Of a stretch of 64,000 bases of DNA, positions 1 to 9,162 are shown piece after piece. Under the pieces are notes generated by a model that worked only from the letters and a program-made list of their open reading frames with translations, searched no databases and was not told where the DNA came from. Source of the stretch: Microcoleus sp036705565 (lineage in GTDB: Bacteria; Cyanobacteriota; Cyanobacteriia; Cyanobacteriales; Microcoleaceae); NCBI GenBank assembly GCA_036705565.1, contig JAUBUY010000036.1; one strand, written 5' to 3'. The translations under genes and the position numbers were made by a program. Within the stretch, counting starts at the first letter, position 1. Every line of letters starts with the position of its first letter.

Positions 1-52
1 GGGACGCCCATCCCACTTTCAAGAGTGGAAGTTATTTAATTCTCATTCCTTA
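1..52. repeat. Partial copy of a dispersed palindromic repeat, cut by the window edge
   Basis: The first ~50 bases match the right half of the palindromic repeat at 22941-23030 almost base for base (GGGACGCCCATCCCAC followed by the same AT-rich tail). The left arm lies outside the window. No gene is seen before 251. Confidence 0.8.
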
Positions 53-250
53 CGCTGTTGTGGGGAGTAGGGGTTGAGCAGGAACTCCCGCCATCAAGCT
101 TAAATTTAAAGGCAAAATAGCTTATGGGGTAACAACCCAGAATATTTTTGGCCTAAACTGGGTTTTTTGCATAATTTCTCCACAAAAAAGGGAGAAAAGC
201 CGTTTTCTTTTCCCCCAAGTTTTCCTTGTGCCTCAAGCGCGAGCTCAAAA

Positions 251-562
251 CTATTCCAAATTCGAGTCCGGGTAGTGATTGCGAATTTGTTCGGCTTCGG
301 GACAATCGTCAGAAACTAGGGGTTCGCAGTTAGTTCGGGATACCGAAGCCAACTTCTGGGATACAGCTCCAATACTTTCAAGACGCACCATTTCTTCCCA
401 GGAGCTGATTTCGTCTTCTTCGTCGGTTTCGTAGCGCAGCGTGACTAGATCCCCTTCAATATCTAGGATACGAGCGCGCTCTATCCAACGTTGCTGATCT
501 CGAAGAAAAATAGAAACCTCACGACCATCACAACAGAGTTGATAGATTTTGCGCTGTAGCAT
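251..562 (-). CDS. Conserved cyanobacterial small protein (DUF6679-like)
   Basis: A 103-residue soluble protein, recognised from memory as a conserved cyanobacterial family (DUF6679-like). The first ~65 residues are the conserved block: RKIYQLCCDGREV, then RDQQRW and a run of acidic residues (ETDEEDEISSWEEM), consistent with a small beta-barrel-like fold that I cannot assign further. There is no signal peptide or membrane segment. The C-terminal 35 residues are low-conservation and charged. It starts at an ATG preceded by a purine-rich stretch (GGAGAACT). It stands alone, transcribed away from the repeat field at 846-1405. Function unknown. Confidence 0.8.
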   Translation of the reverse strand: MLQRKIYQLCCDGREVSIFLRDQQRWIERARILDIEGDLVTLRYETDEEDEISSWEEMVRLESIGAVSQKLASVSRTNCEPLVSDDCPEAEQIRNHYPDSNLE

Positions 563-845
563 TTGTCAGTTCTCCTGCGCAGTGTAACTTGCTTAAAATA
601 TGGTCTGTTTACCGTAACGTACTTTGGGTTTTACATCGGAAGGCACAGCCGTATGGACTAGCCAGTTTCACGTTTTCCGCAACTTTGGTACCGATGGGAG
701 TTACCAAATTCGATTTTACCACCAAATCTATCCAGTACGCCATTTATCCAATTACAGGTTGTGCAGCCAGTGGCATCTCTCGTGAGAGGCATTTGCCAGC
801 ATAGATCCGAGCATTAGGACTTGACTCGGGCGATCGCGATTAACA

Positions 846-1405
846 GCGACAATAACAACAGACTCTGCCTCTAAAATCTCGCTCTGTTTTGCCTCAAGTC
901 CCCCAGAAAGCTATTGTTTCGACGTTTGTTCGATCGCCCGCTAACGCCGTCAAGGCTCAATCTCAAATCTCAAATCTCGAAGGGAAAGCTCTAAAGTGAC
1001 ACTCAAACAGCGACAATAAAAACAGACTCTGCCTCAGATATCTCGCTCTCTTATGTCTCAAGTCCCCCAGAAACAAGAGTGTTTGGAAGTTATTTCTAGC
1101 CCCCAGTACCCCCTATGAACTCAATCTAAAATCTCAAATCTAAAATCTCAAATCGATTGTTCGATCGCCCACTAACGCCGTCAAGGCTCAATCTCAAATC
1201 TCAAATCTCGAAGCGAAAGCTCTAAAGCGACACTCAAACAGCGACAATAAAAACAGACTCTGCCTCAGATTTCTCGCTCTCTTTGGCCTCAACTCCCCCA
1301 GAAACAAGAGTGTTTGGAGGTGATTTCTAGCCCCCAGTACCCCCTCTTTCCTCAATCTAAAACCTAAAACCTAAAATCTAAAATCTAAAATCTAAAATCT
1401 AAAAT
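846..1405. repeat. Tandem ~231-bp repeats plus TAAAATC heptamer array
   Basis: This gene-free stretch holds two tandem copies of a ~231-bp unit (starting at 928 and 1159, each opening with GTTCGATCGCCC) and a degenerate third fragment at 846-920. Each unit carries ACAGACTCTGCCTC, a CCCCCAGAAA block and a short TCTCAAATC/TCTAAAATC array. The array ends at 1365-1405 in pure TAAAATC units. I see no coding frame with support; a 71-codon frame at 589-804 looks spurious. Confidence 0.8.
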
Positions 1406-1587
1406 CGATTGACTGGAGTGTGATAAAAATCACTGACAGCAGGCAGCCCCTAAATGTAGAAAATGGTGGCGGCCAACAACTAGCTTCAAAACGGGCAGCG
1501 GAACCTGTGGCGGTTAAGCTAAAAGAATTGCGGTTCGGTTCAACACAAATTGGAGTCATCGCTCGTGCGTATTAAGGAGGCTAATTG

Positions 1588-3666
1588 ATGGTGTACGCAG
1601 AAAATTGGTCGCAGCCGTCTATCTTAGAGCTAGCGCGATCGGGCAACTTTCAAGCCCTGAATTACTGGATTGACAGCTTGCTGCGCCCCGAAGGGATTTA
1701 TGCCCGCGTCGAACAGGCTCAGGCCGGCTGCGTCCAAATCCTCGTAGAATTCCAGCGCGAATTTGCGCCAGATACTACCTTACTGGGGAGCACTATCCGG
1801 GAAGGCTTAGTCAAATTTATTTGCCACCAACTCTGGAGACTCAACTCGCCAGCAGTAGAAGGAGTGCGAATTCAGGCGCGCTTGGCGGGGGATGCAGACA
1901 TTCTCTGGAAACAGTCAGTGCGAATTGTCACTCCGGCAAACCGCCAGCGACGGCGTTACCGTTCCCTACCGATCGTCGATTGGGTTAAATTTAAAACGTA
2001 TCGTTCTCTGCTGCTAGTGGGATCGGCACTTGCCTCATTTATTTTAGGGTGTTGGGTCAGCTACCACGAGGCTGTGGCCCTGCAGTTAGGCTCTTCAGTA
2101 TCCGGCTACCAGCAAGGTGCGGTAATTTCGGGGCCGCCTCCAAAACGTGCGGATACGGTGCAAGCAGCCTTAGAAGTGGTACCAGTAGTTCAGCAAAAGC
2201 AAGTTGCTAATCCTTACGATCCAACAGTAACGCTGATGTTCGGAGGAAATGTGAATCTATCGGATGCGCTCGGATCATCTGCAGCCAACGATCACCAATG
2301 GGCTTTCGCCAATATGGACGAGTATCGGCAAGCAGATGTGGCGATGGTTAACCTAGAAAACTCCCTGACTCGCTCTACATTGGGCTCTGCTAAAAAACAA
2401 TTAAATTTTAAAGCCGATCCAGAATCGGTGAAAGTATTAACAGCCGGAGGAGTGGATATTGTCAATCTGGCAAATAGCCGCGCTATGGATTACGAGGAAC
2501 CGGGGCTGGTGGAGACAATGAATACTCTAGATAATAGTGGGATTCAACACCTGGGAGCCGGCAGAGATATTAAAGAAGCCAGGCGTCCAGATATTATTGA
2601 AGTTAAGGGTCAGCGGATTGCCTACCTCGGTTATTACGATGCCGAGCTGAACGTCGCTGACCAAGGGAAAGCGGGCATTAACCCCCGCCGCAACAATCGC
2701 GTGGCGGAGGATATTCGAGCTCTTAGGAGTCAGGTAGACTGGATTATTGTTAATTACCACTGGGGAGTCGAATTGGCAGATTATCCGGGGGACGGGCAGA
2801 TTGATTTGGCTCGGTTCACGATCGACCAAGGAGCTGATTTGGTAGTGGGACACCATCCCCAGGTACTGCAAGGTGCAGAAATTTACAATGGCCGCCCGAT
2901 AGTTTACTCGCTGGGTAATTTTATATTCGGCCCGAATGCTCGCAGGGATTACGATACCGCAGTCCTGAAAGTATCGCTCAAAGACAGGAATATGAAGGTA
3001 GAGTTTCTGCCTGTGGAGGTGAAAAATTTTCAGCCGAAGGTGGTCAAGGGAGCCTCAGCCGATCGCATCCTCAAACGCATTGAGCAAATTTCTAGTATTT
3101 TCGATCGACCGATGCGATCTTCTGTAGTTCTCGAAGCCCTACTCCAGCCAGGAGCGGCATCAAAAACTCCAAATTCGACCTTGCCAGGAGCAGTAAAGAG
3201 CGGTACATACCAGCCGGGGCGAGGTTCCGGGGCCAGCGACGGTGAAAGCAATCAGCAAGGCCCCGGACAACCCAAACCTACTTTGATTTTGCCGGCTTTG
3301 CCGGCTGCGCCCCAACAGCCGGACAACTCCTCATTTTTCCCGAACGGGACAGGGCCTGCAATTGAGTCAAATCCGCCTCCGAATCAAAATTTGCCGCCCC
3401 GCATCTACCCTACTCAACCTCAAAATCCCAGCCGGGAACCAGAGCCGTTTACAAAAGAGCCATTCATCAAAGAACCGTTTATTTCGCCCCCATCTCCCAA
3501 TCAAGGATCGGTGCTGAGTCCCCAAAGCTATCTTCCCCCGACTCGGGCTGTATCTTTTGAAGTCGCACTCAAAGGGCACTCGGCCTCCGCGATCGTTCCA
3601 GCTACCACCAGCAACGGCTCCAAGCAGCGGATCGCCCTGCCTCCTATAGCTAGGAGCATTGGTTAG
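1588..3666 (+). CDS. Membrane-anchored CapA-family protein (metallophosphatase-like)
   Basis: About 692 residues. Residues ~1-130 are a soluble N-terminal region, ~133-158 form a transmembrane helix, ~212-470 form a CapA domain, and ~495-690 are a Pro/Ser-rich tail. The CapA signature is clear: LMFGGNVNLSDAL, then VNLENSLT, NLANSRAMDY, NYHWGVE and GADLVVGHHPQVLQG followed by YSLGNFIF. The first motif normally reads GD(V/I); here it is GGN, so one expected metal ligand (Asp) is replaced. CapA proteins act in poly-gamma-glutamate or other surface polymer production and belong to the metallophosphatase superfamily; the substrate here is unknown. I chose ATG 1588 over the in-frame TTG at 1585 because AAGGAGG (1574-1580) is 7 bases upstream. 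It follows the repeat field and is probably monocistronic. Confidence 0.85.
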   Translation: MVYAENWSQPSILELARSGNFQALNYWIDSLLRPEGIYARVEQAQAGCVQILVEFQREFAPDTTLLGSTIREGLVKFICHQLWRLNSPAVEGVRIQARLAGDADILWKQSVRIVTPANRQRRRYRSLPIVDWVKFKTYRSLLLVGSALASFILGCWVSYHEAVALQLGSSVSGYQQGAVISGPPPKRADTVQAALEVVPVVQQKQVANPYDPTVTLMFGGNVNLSDALGSSAANDHQWAFANMDEYRQADVAMVNLENSLTRSTLGSAKKQLNFKADPESVKVLTAGGVDIVNLANSRAMDYEEPGLVETMNTLDNSGIQHLGAGRDIKEARRPDIIEVKGQRIAYLGYYDAELNVADQGKAGINPRRNNRVAEDIRALRSQVDWIIVNYHWGVELADYPGDGQIDLARFTIDQGADLVVGHHPQVLQGAEIYNGRPIVYSLGNFIFGPNARRDYDTAVLKVSLKDRNMKVEFLPVEVKNFQPKVVKGASADRILKRIEQISSIFDRPMRSSVVLEALLQPGAASKTPNSTLPGAVKSGTYQPGRGSGASDGESNQQGPGQPKPTLILPALPAAPQQPDNSSFFPNGTGPAIESNPPPNQNLPPRIYPTQPQNPSREPEPFTKEPFIKEPFISPPSPNQGSVLSPQSYLPPTRAVSFEVALKGHSASAIVPATTSNGSKQRIALPPIARSIG

Positions 3667-3770
3667 CCGGTGGGGGCCGGAGCGAGGATGCAGGGGGAGG
3701 ATAGGGGCGGTAATGGGTGAACATCAAGATAATAGCGACCAATTATTAACGATCGATTTACTGACAACCA

Positions 3771-4670
3771 ATGATCAATGACCTACTACCGATGAGAAAT
3801 GTGTTTGCGATCGCGCTCAAGCAAAAGCAGTACAAAACCTATATCCTCTCCGACGAAACCGCTAACTCTACTCTAGAAGTTGTGCCGGAACGGGGCGGTA
3901 TTGCCACTAGCTGGCTGGTTGAAGGCAAAGAAATCTTCTATTTGGACGCGGAACGGTTCGCCAATCCCGATCTAACTGTACGTGGCGGGATTCCCATCCT
4001 GTTTCCCATCTGCAGCAATCTCCCCGACAATACTTACACGCACAAGGGAGTGGAGCGTAAGCTCAAACAGCACGGCTTTGCTCGAGACTTGCCTTGGACA
4101 ATAGGCGAACAAGTTACGGAGGGTTGCGCCGCTCTGACGCTGATTCTCGACAGCAGCGACAAGACGCTGGCTGTTTATCCGTTTGATTTCCAACTAGCCT
4201 TCACTTATCAGATTAAAGGCAATTCTTTGGAAATTTTTCAGCGATACACCAATCTGTCTGACGAACCCATGCCGTTTTCTAGTGGTTTGCACCCCTACTT
4301 TTTGGCGACGGACAAATCTCAGCTCCGCTTTGAGATTCCGGGGATGCAGTACAGAGATCAGAACACCCACACCAAGGGTTACTTCACTGGGGTTTTTGAC
4401 CCGACGCTGGATGAAATTGATGTTTCCTTTGACGAACTCACTGGCCTTGCTGCTACTGTCACTGACGCGGCGAGCGGCTTGCGGCTGACCGTCAGTTACA
4501 ACTCCAGCTATGGGAAGTTGGTTTTCTGGATGGTGAAGGGCAAGGATTTTTACTGTTTGGAACCTTGGACTGCTCCTCGAAATGCCCTCAACACTGGCGA
4601 ACACTTGATTTATTTGCCCCCCGGCGCGACTTGCGAGATGCTGGTTCGCATGACTGCAAATTTTATTTAA
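3771..4670 (+). CDS. Aldose 1-epimerase family protein (galactose mutarotase-like)
   Basis: 299 residues, the usual length of the aldose epimerase superfamily. Recognisable features are the N-terminal VVPERGGIATSW block, the GGIPILFPICSNLPDN loop, KQHGFARDLPW (sugar-binding His/Arg region), SSGLHPYFLA with a conserved His, and FYCLEPWTAPRNALN near the C-terminus with the conserved Glu. Such enzymes interconvert alpha and beta anomers of hexoses or hexose-6-phosphates in the cytosol; the exact sugar is not readable here. Two starts are possible: ATG 3771 or ATG 3792 (MRNVFAIALKQ), and homologues as I remember them begin near the second. Neither has a strong Shine-Dalgarno site. It stands alone between capA-like and tRNA-Lys. 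Confidence 0.85.
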   Translation: MINDLLPMRNVFAIALKQKQYKTYILSDETANSTLEVVPERGGIATSWLVEGKEIFYLDAERFANPDLTVRGGIPILFPICSNLPDNTYTHKGVERKLKQHGFARDLPWTIGEQVTEGCAALTLILDSSDKTLAVYPFDFQLAFTYQIKGNSLEIFQRYTNLSDEPMPFSSGLHPYFLATDKSQLRFEIPGMQYRDQNTHTKGYFTGVFDPTLDEIDVSFDELTGLAATVTDAASGLRLTVSYNSSYGKLVFWMVKGKDFYCLEPWTAPRNALNTGEHLIYLPPGATCEMLVRMTANFI

Positions 4671-4737
4671 AAAAGACTTGCTATTTCAAATGAGGGGTGC
4701 TACTATTAGAAATTGTGTGCGGTAACAATGTTTTCGC

Positions 4738-4809
4738 GGGTCGCTAGCTCAGCGGTAGAGCATTCGGCTTTTAACCGATTGGTCTCGGGTTCAAATCCCG
4801 GGCGACCCA
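4738..4809 (+). tRNA. tRNA-Lys (anticodon UUU)
   Basis: A 72-nt cloverleaf. Acceptor stem GGGTCGC pairs with GCGACCC. The D arm is GCTC/GAGC, the anticodon loop CTTTTAA gives anticodon TTT, and the T arm TCGGG-TTCAAAT-CCCGG is canonical. CCA is not encoded. A hairpin terminator follows. Confidence 0.97.
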
Positions 4810-4828
4810 TAAAAATTTGTGAGTTAAG

Positions 4829-4875
4829 AATTTTGAGTTTTGAGCTGAATGCTCGGAACTCAAAATTTTGTTTGT
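4829..4875 (+). terminator. Probable terminator of tRNA-Lys
   Basis: Inverted repeat AATTTTGAGTT / AACTCAAAATT with a smaller GAGC/GCTC stem in its loop, followed by TTGTTTGTT. It is AT-rich but well placed 20 bases after the tRNA. Confidence 0.55.
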
Positions 4876-5001
4876 TGAACTTTTTAGTAAATCTGGAAAG
4901 ATAGTGCGCGATCGGTGGCAAATTGTCTTAAGATTATCGTAAGAATTGAGCTTGTTCAAAATTCACTGCCCAAAAATCACAAATAATTAGGAGGAATATC
5001 T

Positions 5002-6081
5002 ATGGCGCTTGTACCTATGCGATTGCTGCTCGACCACGCGGCTGAAAATGGTTACGGCCTACCGGCTTACAACGTCAACAACATGGAGCAAATCCAAGCG
5101 ATCATGCGCGCTGCTGACGAAACCAACAGCCCTGTGATTCTGCAAGCTTCTCGCGGCGCTCGCTCCTACGCTGGCGAAAATTTCCTGCGCCACTTGATTT
5201 TGGCAGCAGTTGAAACCTATCCTCACATTCCCATTTCCATGCACCAAGACCACGGCAATGCCCCCGGCACTTGCTATTCTGCCATGCGCCAAGGTTTCAC
5301 CAGCGTGATGATGGACGGTTCTCTGGAAGCGGATGCTAAGACTCCCGCTAGCTACGAGTACAATGTTCAAGTTACTCGCGATGTGGTGAATGTTGCTCAT
5401 TCGATCGGCGTTAGCGTTGAAGGCGAACTGGGTTGTTTGGGTTCTCTGGAAACAGGAATGGGCGAAGCAGAAGACGGCCACGGCTTTGAAGGTGCGCTTT
5501 CTCACGATCAGTTGCTGACAGATCCCGAACAAGCTGTTGATTTCGTCGAGCAAACCGGCGTGGATGCTCTAGCAGTCGCTATCGGCACTTCTCACGGCGC
5601 TTACAAGTTCACTCGCAAGCCGACTGGCGAAATTTTGGCAATCAGCCGCATTGAAGAAATTCACCGCCGCTTGCCGAATACTCACTTGGTAATGCACGGT
5701 TCTTCTTCTGTGCCCCAAGAATTGTTGGAAATCATCAACAGCAACGGCGGCAAAATCCGCGAAACCTACGGCGTACCTGTGGAAGAAATCCAAAAGGGTA
5801 TCAAGTGCGGCGTTCGCAAGATCAATATCGATACTGACAACCGTTTGGCGATTACCGCTGCGGTGCGCGAAGCTTTGTTTGCGAAGCCCGATGAGTTTGA
5901 CCCCCGCCACTTCTTGAAGCCGTCGATCAAGTATATGCAGAAGGTTTGTAGCGATCGCTATAATTCTTTCGGTTGCGCCGGTCACGGTACAAAGATTAAG
6001 CAAGTATCTTTGGACGACTTTGCAGCTAAGTATGCTAAGGGCGAATTGAGTTCCTCTGCTAAGAAGACTGTAGCTGTTTAA
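5002..6081 (+). CDS. fba: Class II fructose-1,6-bisphosphate aldolase
   Basis: 359 residues, full length for the class IIA/IIB zinc aldolases of cyanobacteria. It cleaves or condenses fructose-1,6- and sedoheptulose-1,7-bisphosphate in glycolysis and the Calvin cycle. Catalytic and metal-binding motifs are visible: SMHQDHGN (Asp/His of the active site), the VEGELGCLG segment with its metal-ligand Glu, AIGTSHGAYKF (zinc His), HGSSSVP (zinc His) and NIDTDNRLA (substrate phosphate binding). The start ATG has TAGGAGG 7 bases upstream, which fits strong expression. It is monocistronic and followed directly by a clear intrinsic terminator at 6133. Nothing unusual. Confidence 0.97.
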   Translation: MALVPMRLLLDHAAENGYGLPAYNVNNMEQIQAIMRAADETNSPVILQASRGARSYAGENFLRHLILAAVETYPHIPISMHQDHGNAPGTCYSAMRQGFTSVMMDGSLEADAKTPASYEYNVQVTRDVVNVAHSIGVSVEGELGCLGSLETGMGEAEDGHGFEGALSHDQLLTDPEQAVDFVEQTGVDALAVAIGTSHGAYKFTRKPTGEILAISRIEEIHRRLPNTHLVMHGSSSVPQELLEIINSNGGKIRETYGVPVEEIQKGIKCGVRKINIDTDNRLAITAAVREALFAKPDEFDPRHFLKPSIKYMQKVCSDRYNSFGCAGHGTKIKQVSLDDFAAKYAKGELSSSAKKTVAV

Positions 6082-6132
6082 GAATTTTAGGTTTTAGATT
6101 TTAGTTTTGTCTGAAGTCTAAAGTTAGGATTG

Positions 6133-6165
6133 CCGGGTAGCTTTGAAGTTGCCCGGTTTTTGTTT
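6133..6165 (+). terminator. Intrinsic terminator of fba
   Basis: CCGGGTAGCT / AGTTGCCCGG forms a 9-10 bp hairpin (one T-G and one G-T pair) immediately followed by TTTTTGTTTG. It lies about 50 bases after the fba stop. Confidence 0.85.
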
Positions 6166-6273
6166 GTGCGATTTTATGTATAGCAGTAGTTGATTATTCC
6201 CTCGATCGGCGGTTGAAACAGATCCTACACAAACTTTCGTCCCTCTCTCAGAGACTAAAGAATCAACGGGGTA

Positions 6274-6750
6274 TTACGGTGACAAAGCAGGGCGCACAAC
6301 GCGAATCAGTTTACCTTCCAAAGGTTCTGCGGCTACGATCGCGGTGTGGATTCGGTTAGCCAGTGCTTCTTAATTGCGATCGTTCGTACAGGCGATAATG
6401 CCAGCATGAAGGGGGTGTATGCGGTGCAGCCGAAAGAAATATTTACGGTTTTCGGTAATGACGACCGGTTTTTCGCTAGTAGCAAAAGCTAAAACATCCG
6501 GGTTAGGAATTTTCTGATATCATGTCCGATCAATTAACCATAATATCCCGGTCGGGGCGGGTTTTTGAGATGGTCAATTATTTGCCGCTATTGTTGGTGA
6601 ACCCGCCCCTACAAAAATCGCGATCGCTCGACCGGACATGATATGATTCGCTCTGCCTGCTTCTTGGACAGTCAAAACATCATGTCCTAAAGCTCTCAGT
6701 AATTCTACAACAGGATAGGGGTATTGCTCATCGGCATAGAGACGTGCCAT
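6274..6750 (-). pseudogene. DUF5615/PIN-like toxin gene, broken by a MITE and a nonsense codon
   Basis: Reading from ATG at 6750 gives MARLYADEQYPYPVVELLRA and GHDVLTVQEAGRAN, the start of a DUF5615 (Mut7-C/PIN-like) RNase toxin. The frame is then interrupted by the element at 6518-6643. Removing the element plus one TGA target copy restores NQKIPNPDVLAFAT followed by KPVVITENRKYFFRLH and HAGIIACTNDRN. An in-frame TAA at 6370-6372 follows (homologues as remembered have Gln, CAA, here), and then the expected tail EALANRIHTAIVAAEPLEG to a stop at 6274. The start is 3 bases after the DUF433 antitoxin stop, as expected for this toxin-antitoxin type. It carries two independent lesions, so it should be dead. 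Confidence 0.85.
6518..6643. mobile_element. MITE with TATCATGTCCG termini inserted in the DUF5615 gene
   Basis: 126-bp element with inverted ends TATCATGTCCGATC / GACCGGACATGATA, flanked by 3-bp direct repeats TGA (6515-6517 and 6644-6646). Its interior carries the GGGGCGGGTT...AACCCGCCCCTAC inverted repeat also found at 7269-7455 and 57099-57292. A second member is at 58586-58654. It has no coding capacity. Confidence 0.85.
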
Positions 6751-6753
6751 CGG

Positions 6754-7104
6754 CTACAAATCCTCGTCTATCACTTCATTGTTTTCCCGAATTTCTGTTT
6801 CAATTTCATCGGGAAAGGCTTCAGCATAGGCCCAAGCGTTAGCAATATCAGTAGCAGATAGCGATCGATAGCTTGTGAGTAAATCAGCTTCGCTGTAGCC
6901 AATGCGACGAGCTTCTACAAGTCCCCAAACGGTGATGCGAGTGCCAGCAATGCAGGCACTCCCGCCACAAACATCAGGCGTTTTTTCAATACCGCGCCAA
7001 GGAGTGATTTTACCTTGAGTGAGGAGTTGAACGACTTGAGCTTTTTCGTCGTCAGAGAGTGCCAGCAGTTGAGGCTCTAATTCTTTCAGCGTCATGACAA
7101 ACAA
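6754..7104 (-). CDS. DUF433-family antitoxin (orphaned)
   Basis: 116 residues. The DUF433 domain occupies the C-terminal two thirds: PWRGIEKTPDVCGGSACIAGTRITVWGLVEARRIGYSEADLL, a small winged/HTH domain that binds promoter DNA and the cognate toxin. The N-terminal ~35 residues are a charged helix. The next gene downstream, 3 bases away, is the DUF5615 toxin that is disrupted (see 6274-6750), so this antitoxin has lost its partner here. It could still repress its own promoter or neutralise a related toxin elsewhere. Start codon choice is between MFVMTLKEL at 7104 and the internal ATG three codons later. It is intact and shows no decay. Confidence 0.85.
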   Translation of the reverse strand: MFVMTLKELEPQLLALSDDEKAQVVQLLTQGKITPWRGIEKTPDVCGGSACIAGTRITVWGLVEARRIGYSEADLLTSYRSLSATDIANAWAYAEAFPDEIETEIRENNEVIDEDL

Positions 7105-7268
7105 TGGAATTGCGATTACTGATTATTCTATCGAATTTATTCTATTCAGTCCGCGATCGCACGGGTGGTCATCACCTTGGTTTGATGGACGAAAATAATG
7201 CCTCCAAGCCTTTAATATAGCAACTGCCCGTGTTAGGACAGGTTATATTTTTATAATAAACCCCAATT

Positions 7269-7455
7269 TGTAGGGGCGGGTTCACCAACCATTTATGAAA
7301 CCCACAAACAACCTCATAAACCCGCCCTCATCCGCCATTGTTTACATCAACATTTTACCAATAAATTAATCGTACATTTTTATTGTTGGTGGGCGGGGGC
7401 GGGTTTATAATATTATTCATTTTGAGCGTGAATGGTTGGCGAACCCGCCCCTACA
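7269..7455. repeat. Dispersed inverted repeat with GTAGGGGCGGGTT ends
   Basis: Ends GTAGGGGCGGGTTCACC and GGCGAACCCGCCCCTAC are inverted. The interior carries further AAACCCGCC/GGCGGGTTT copies. The same ends occur at 57099-57292 and inside the MITE at 6518-6643. The remainder of 7105-7568 holds no gene. Confidence 0.75.
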
Positions 7456-7568
7456 GAATTTTGGGATGTTTTTTATGAATTAGGAAGCGTCATGTGGCGA
7501 TCTATAAGATTGTCGAGCTTTATTTAGGGATTTTCGATGTATCCGCACCCTACCACTATGTACCTAAA

Positions 7569-8954
7569 TTACACTGCACGGGCGATCGCATATTGCCTCA
7601 GTACAGGTGAAATCGTGTAAAAATTTGCTTGTTGTTCAATCAAGCAGCGCCGCGATAGAGATTGCAGCGCATTTGGTAAATCTGAAGCCGGAATTATCTC
7701 ATTTTCTAGCAATTTTGCCCGGTTGATTGGCTGGCTTTCTTTGGCTAACAAGGAGATTACTTGTTTTTCCAGTTCCGATAGGCGATCGAACTGCTGCTGT
7801 AAAACATCTTTCAAATCTTCTGGCAACAATATCGTATCATTTGGTAATAACTCTGTCACGCCTCCACCCAAGTCTTGAATCAGATTCGCCACGCTTTTTA
7901 ACCATAGGGGGTTGCCTTGGTAACGATGAATGAGTGCTTCACTGTTGTCGCTTTCTTCTAACCCATAATCTCTGAGTATTTCCCGTCCGGCGGCGATGCC
8001 TAGACCTTGGATTTGTAAGGTGCGAATGGAAGTATTTTGGTTTTTAACTTGAGTCACTTCTCTCGGTTGTTCCCAACCGATTAACATCAAGCAGCTTTGA
8101 TGGGATAATTTTTCTATTTGTTTGAATAAGGAGCGATATTCTTCGGCTTGTGGTTGATATTTTCCTGCCAATTCGCCGCTACAGAAAAGGTTGTGAACGT
8201 CATCTAAGACGATTAAACAGCGATGGTTTTGTAAATACTTAATCAGTGGTAAGCGTTTTTGGTTTGTTGGGGATAAATCTTGTTTTTCGGAATGGGAAAA
8301 AAGCTGTATTAGGTTAGATTGAAATTTATCTATGGTGGGGAATTCGTCTAGTGTGTACCAAACTGCGTACTCAAACTCGTTTTTAATTTGTTGTACGAGT
8401 TGTACTGCTAGGGTGGTTTTGCCGATACCGCTGATGCCGGTGAGGGTGATGAGGCGACAGCGTTGTTGTAGAATCCATGTGGTGAGGGTGTGGAGTTCGG
8501 GGGTGCGATCGAAGAAATCACCTAACTCTGGCATTTCGCTTAAATCTTGATGTAGAGTTTTGGTTTGTTTTGGGTTAGATGTTTCCTGATTTGGTGGGTT
8601 TGAGTTTGGGATCTTTGGCGGGTGTCTAGCTTCTCCACAGATGTTAACGCTGTTAATTTGCACCGATTCTTCTTGTGCAACGTTTGAATATATTGAAACT
8701 TCCAACCTCTCCATTGCCGATCTAAAATTTGTTTTATTAACATCTTCTCCCAACTCTTCTGAAAGTATCTGCCATAATTCCGATCCGATTTCCCTGATGC
8801 GACTTTCAGAACAGTTAAAATCTTTTGCTATTTCTTTGTATGTCTCGCGTTGTAGAGTTCCCCGCAGTACGGCTGCTTGTAAATCGTCAAGGTGCTGACC
8901 TGTTTTCTCAAAAACTATGCGATCGGCGACATTTAACATTTCTTTAAGATTCAT
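7569..8954 (-). CDS. vMAP-NB-ARC STAND NTPase
   Basis: 461 residues. Residues ~1-85 form an HTH-like N-terminal domain of the vMAP type (RETYKEIAKDFNCSESRIREIG) seen on many cyanobacterial STAND proteins. Then comes a ~70-residue polar linker. An NB-ARC ATPase follows from ~145: P-loop GISGIGKTT, Walker B CLIVLDDV, GNPLWL in the ARC region. A winged-helix segment ends the protein (QPINRAKLLENEI to SPVLRQYAIARAV). STAND NTPases are ATP-dependent molecular switches that oligomerise on ligand binding, often in defence or cell-death signalling. Unusually there is no C-terminal WD40 or TPR sensor. It is divergent from a cluster of small proteins at 9163-10503 and shares a 10-bp-periodic intergenic operator (9007-9040). 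Function inferred only. Confidence 0.85.
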   Translation of the reverse strand: MNLKEMLNVADRIVFEKTGQHLDDLQAAVLRGTLQRETYKEIAKDFNCSESRIREIGSELWQILSEELGEDVNKTNFRSAMERLEVSIYSNVAQEESVQINSVNICGEARHPPKIPNSNPPNQETSNPKQTKTLHQDLSEMPELGDFFDRTPELHTLTTWILQQRCRLITLTGISGIGKTTLAVQLVQQIKNEFEYAVWYTLDEFPTIDKFQSNLIQLFSHSEKQDLSPTNQKRLPLIKYLQNHRCLIVLDDVHNLFCSGELAGKYQPQAEEYRSLFKQIEKLSHQSCLMLIGWEQPREVTQVKNQNTSIRTLQIQGLGIAAGREILRDYGLEESDNSEALIHRYQGNPLWLKSVANLIQDLGGGVTELLPNDTILLPEDLKDVLQQQFDRLSELEKQVISLLAKESQPINRAKLLENEIIPASDLPNALQSLSRRCLIEQQANFYTISPVLRQYAIARAV

Positions 8955-9006
8955 CTGGCAGGGAGATGCGAGAGTTTTATGTATTATTGTAGCTCATAAC
9001 TGCCAA

Positions 9007-9040
9007 CATTTTCGTACATTTTCGTACATTGTTGTACAAA
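9007..9040. promoter_or_regulatory. Candidate operator: 10-bp direct repeats between divergent genes
   Basis: Two exact tandem copies of TTCGTACATT (9011-9030), preceded by CCAACATT and followed by GTTGTACAAA, give three to four GTAC-centred half sites on the same DNA face. It lies in the intergenic region between the STAND NTPase and the 9163 gene, so it may control both. The HTH domain of the NTPase is a possible ligand. Confidence 0.5.
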
Positions 9041-9162
9041 CTTAGATTAAAGTTAAAGTAAAAGCGAGGGAGAATTGGCGGCAAAATAGAACATTTTTGG
9101 GCTAGACAAACCTTGAATTTATTAAGGATAATGGAACAAGTATTAAAAGGATAAATTGATTT

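Noticed and set aside
589..804. 71-codon plus-strand frame
   Set aside because: No ribosome site, no recognisable pattern and a position in repeat-rich spacer.
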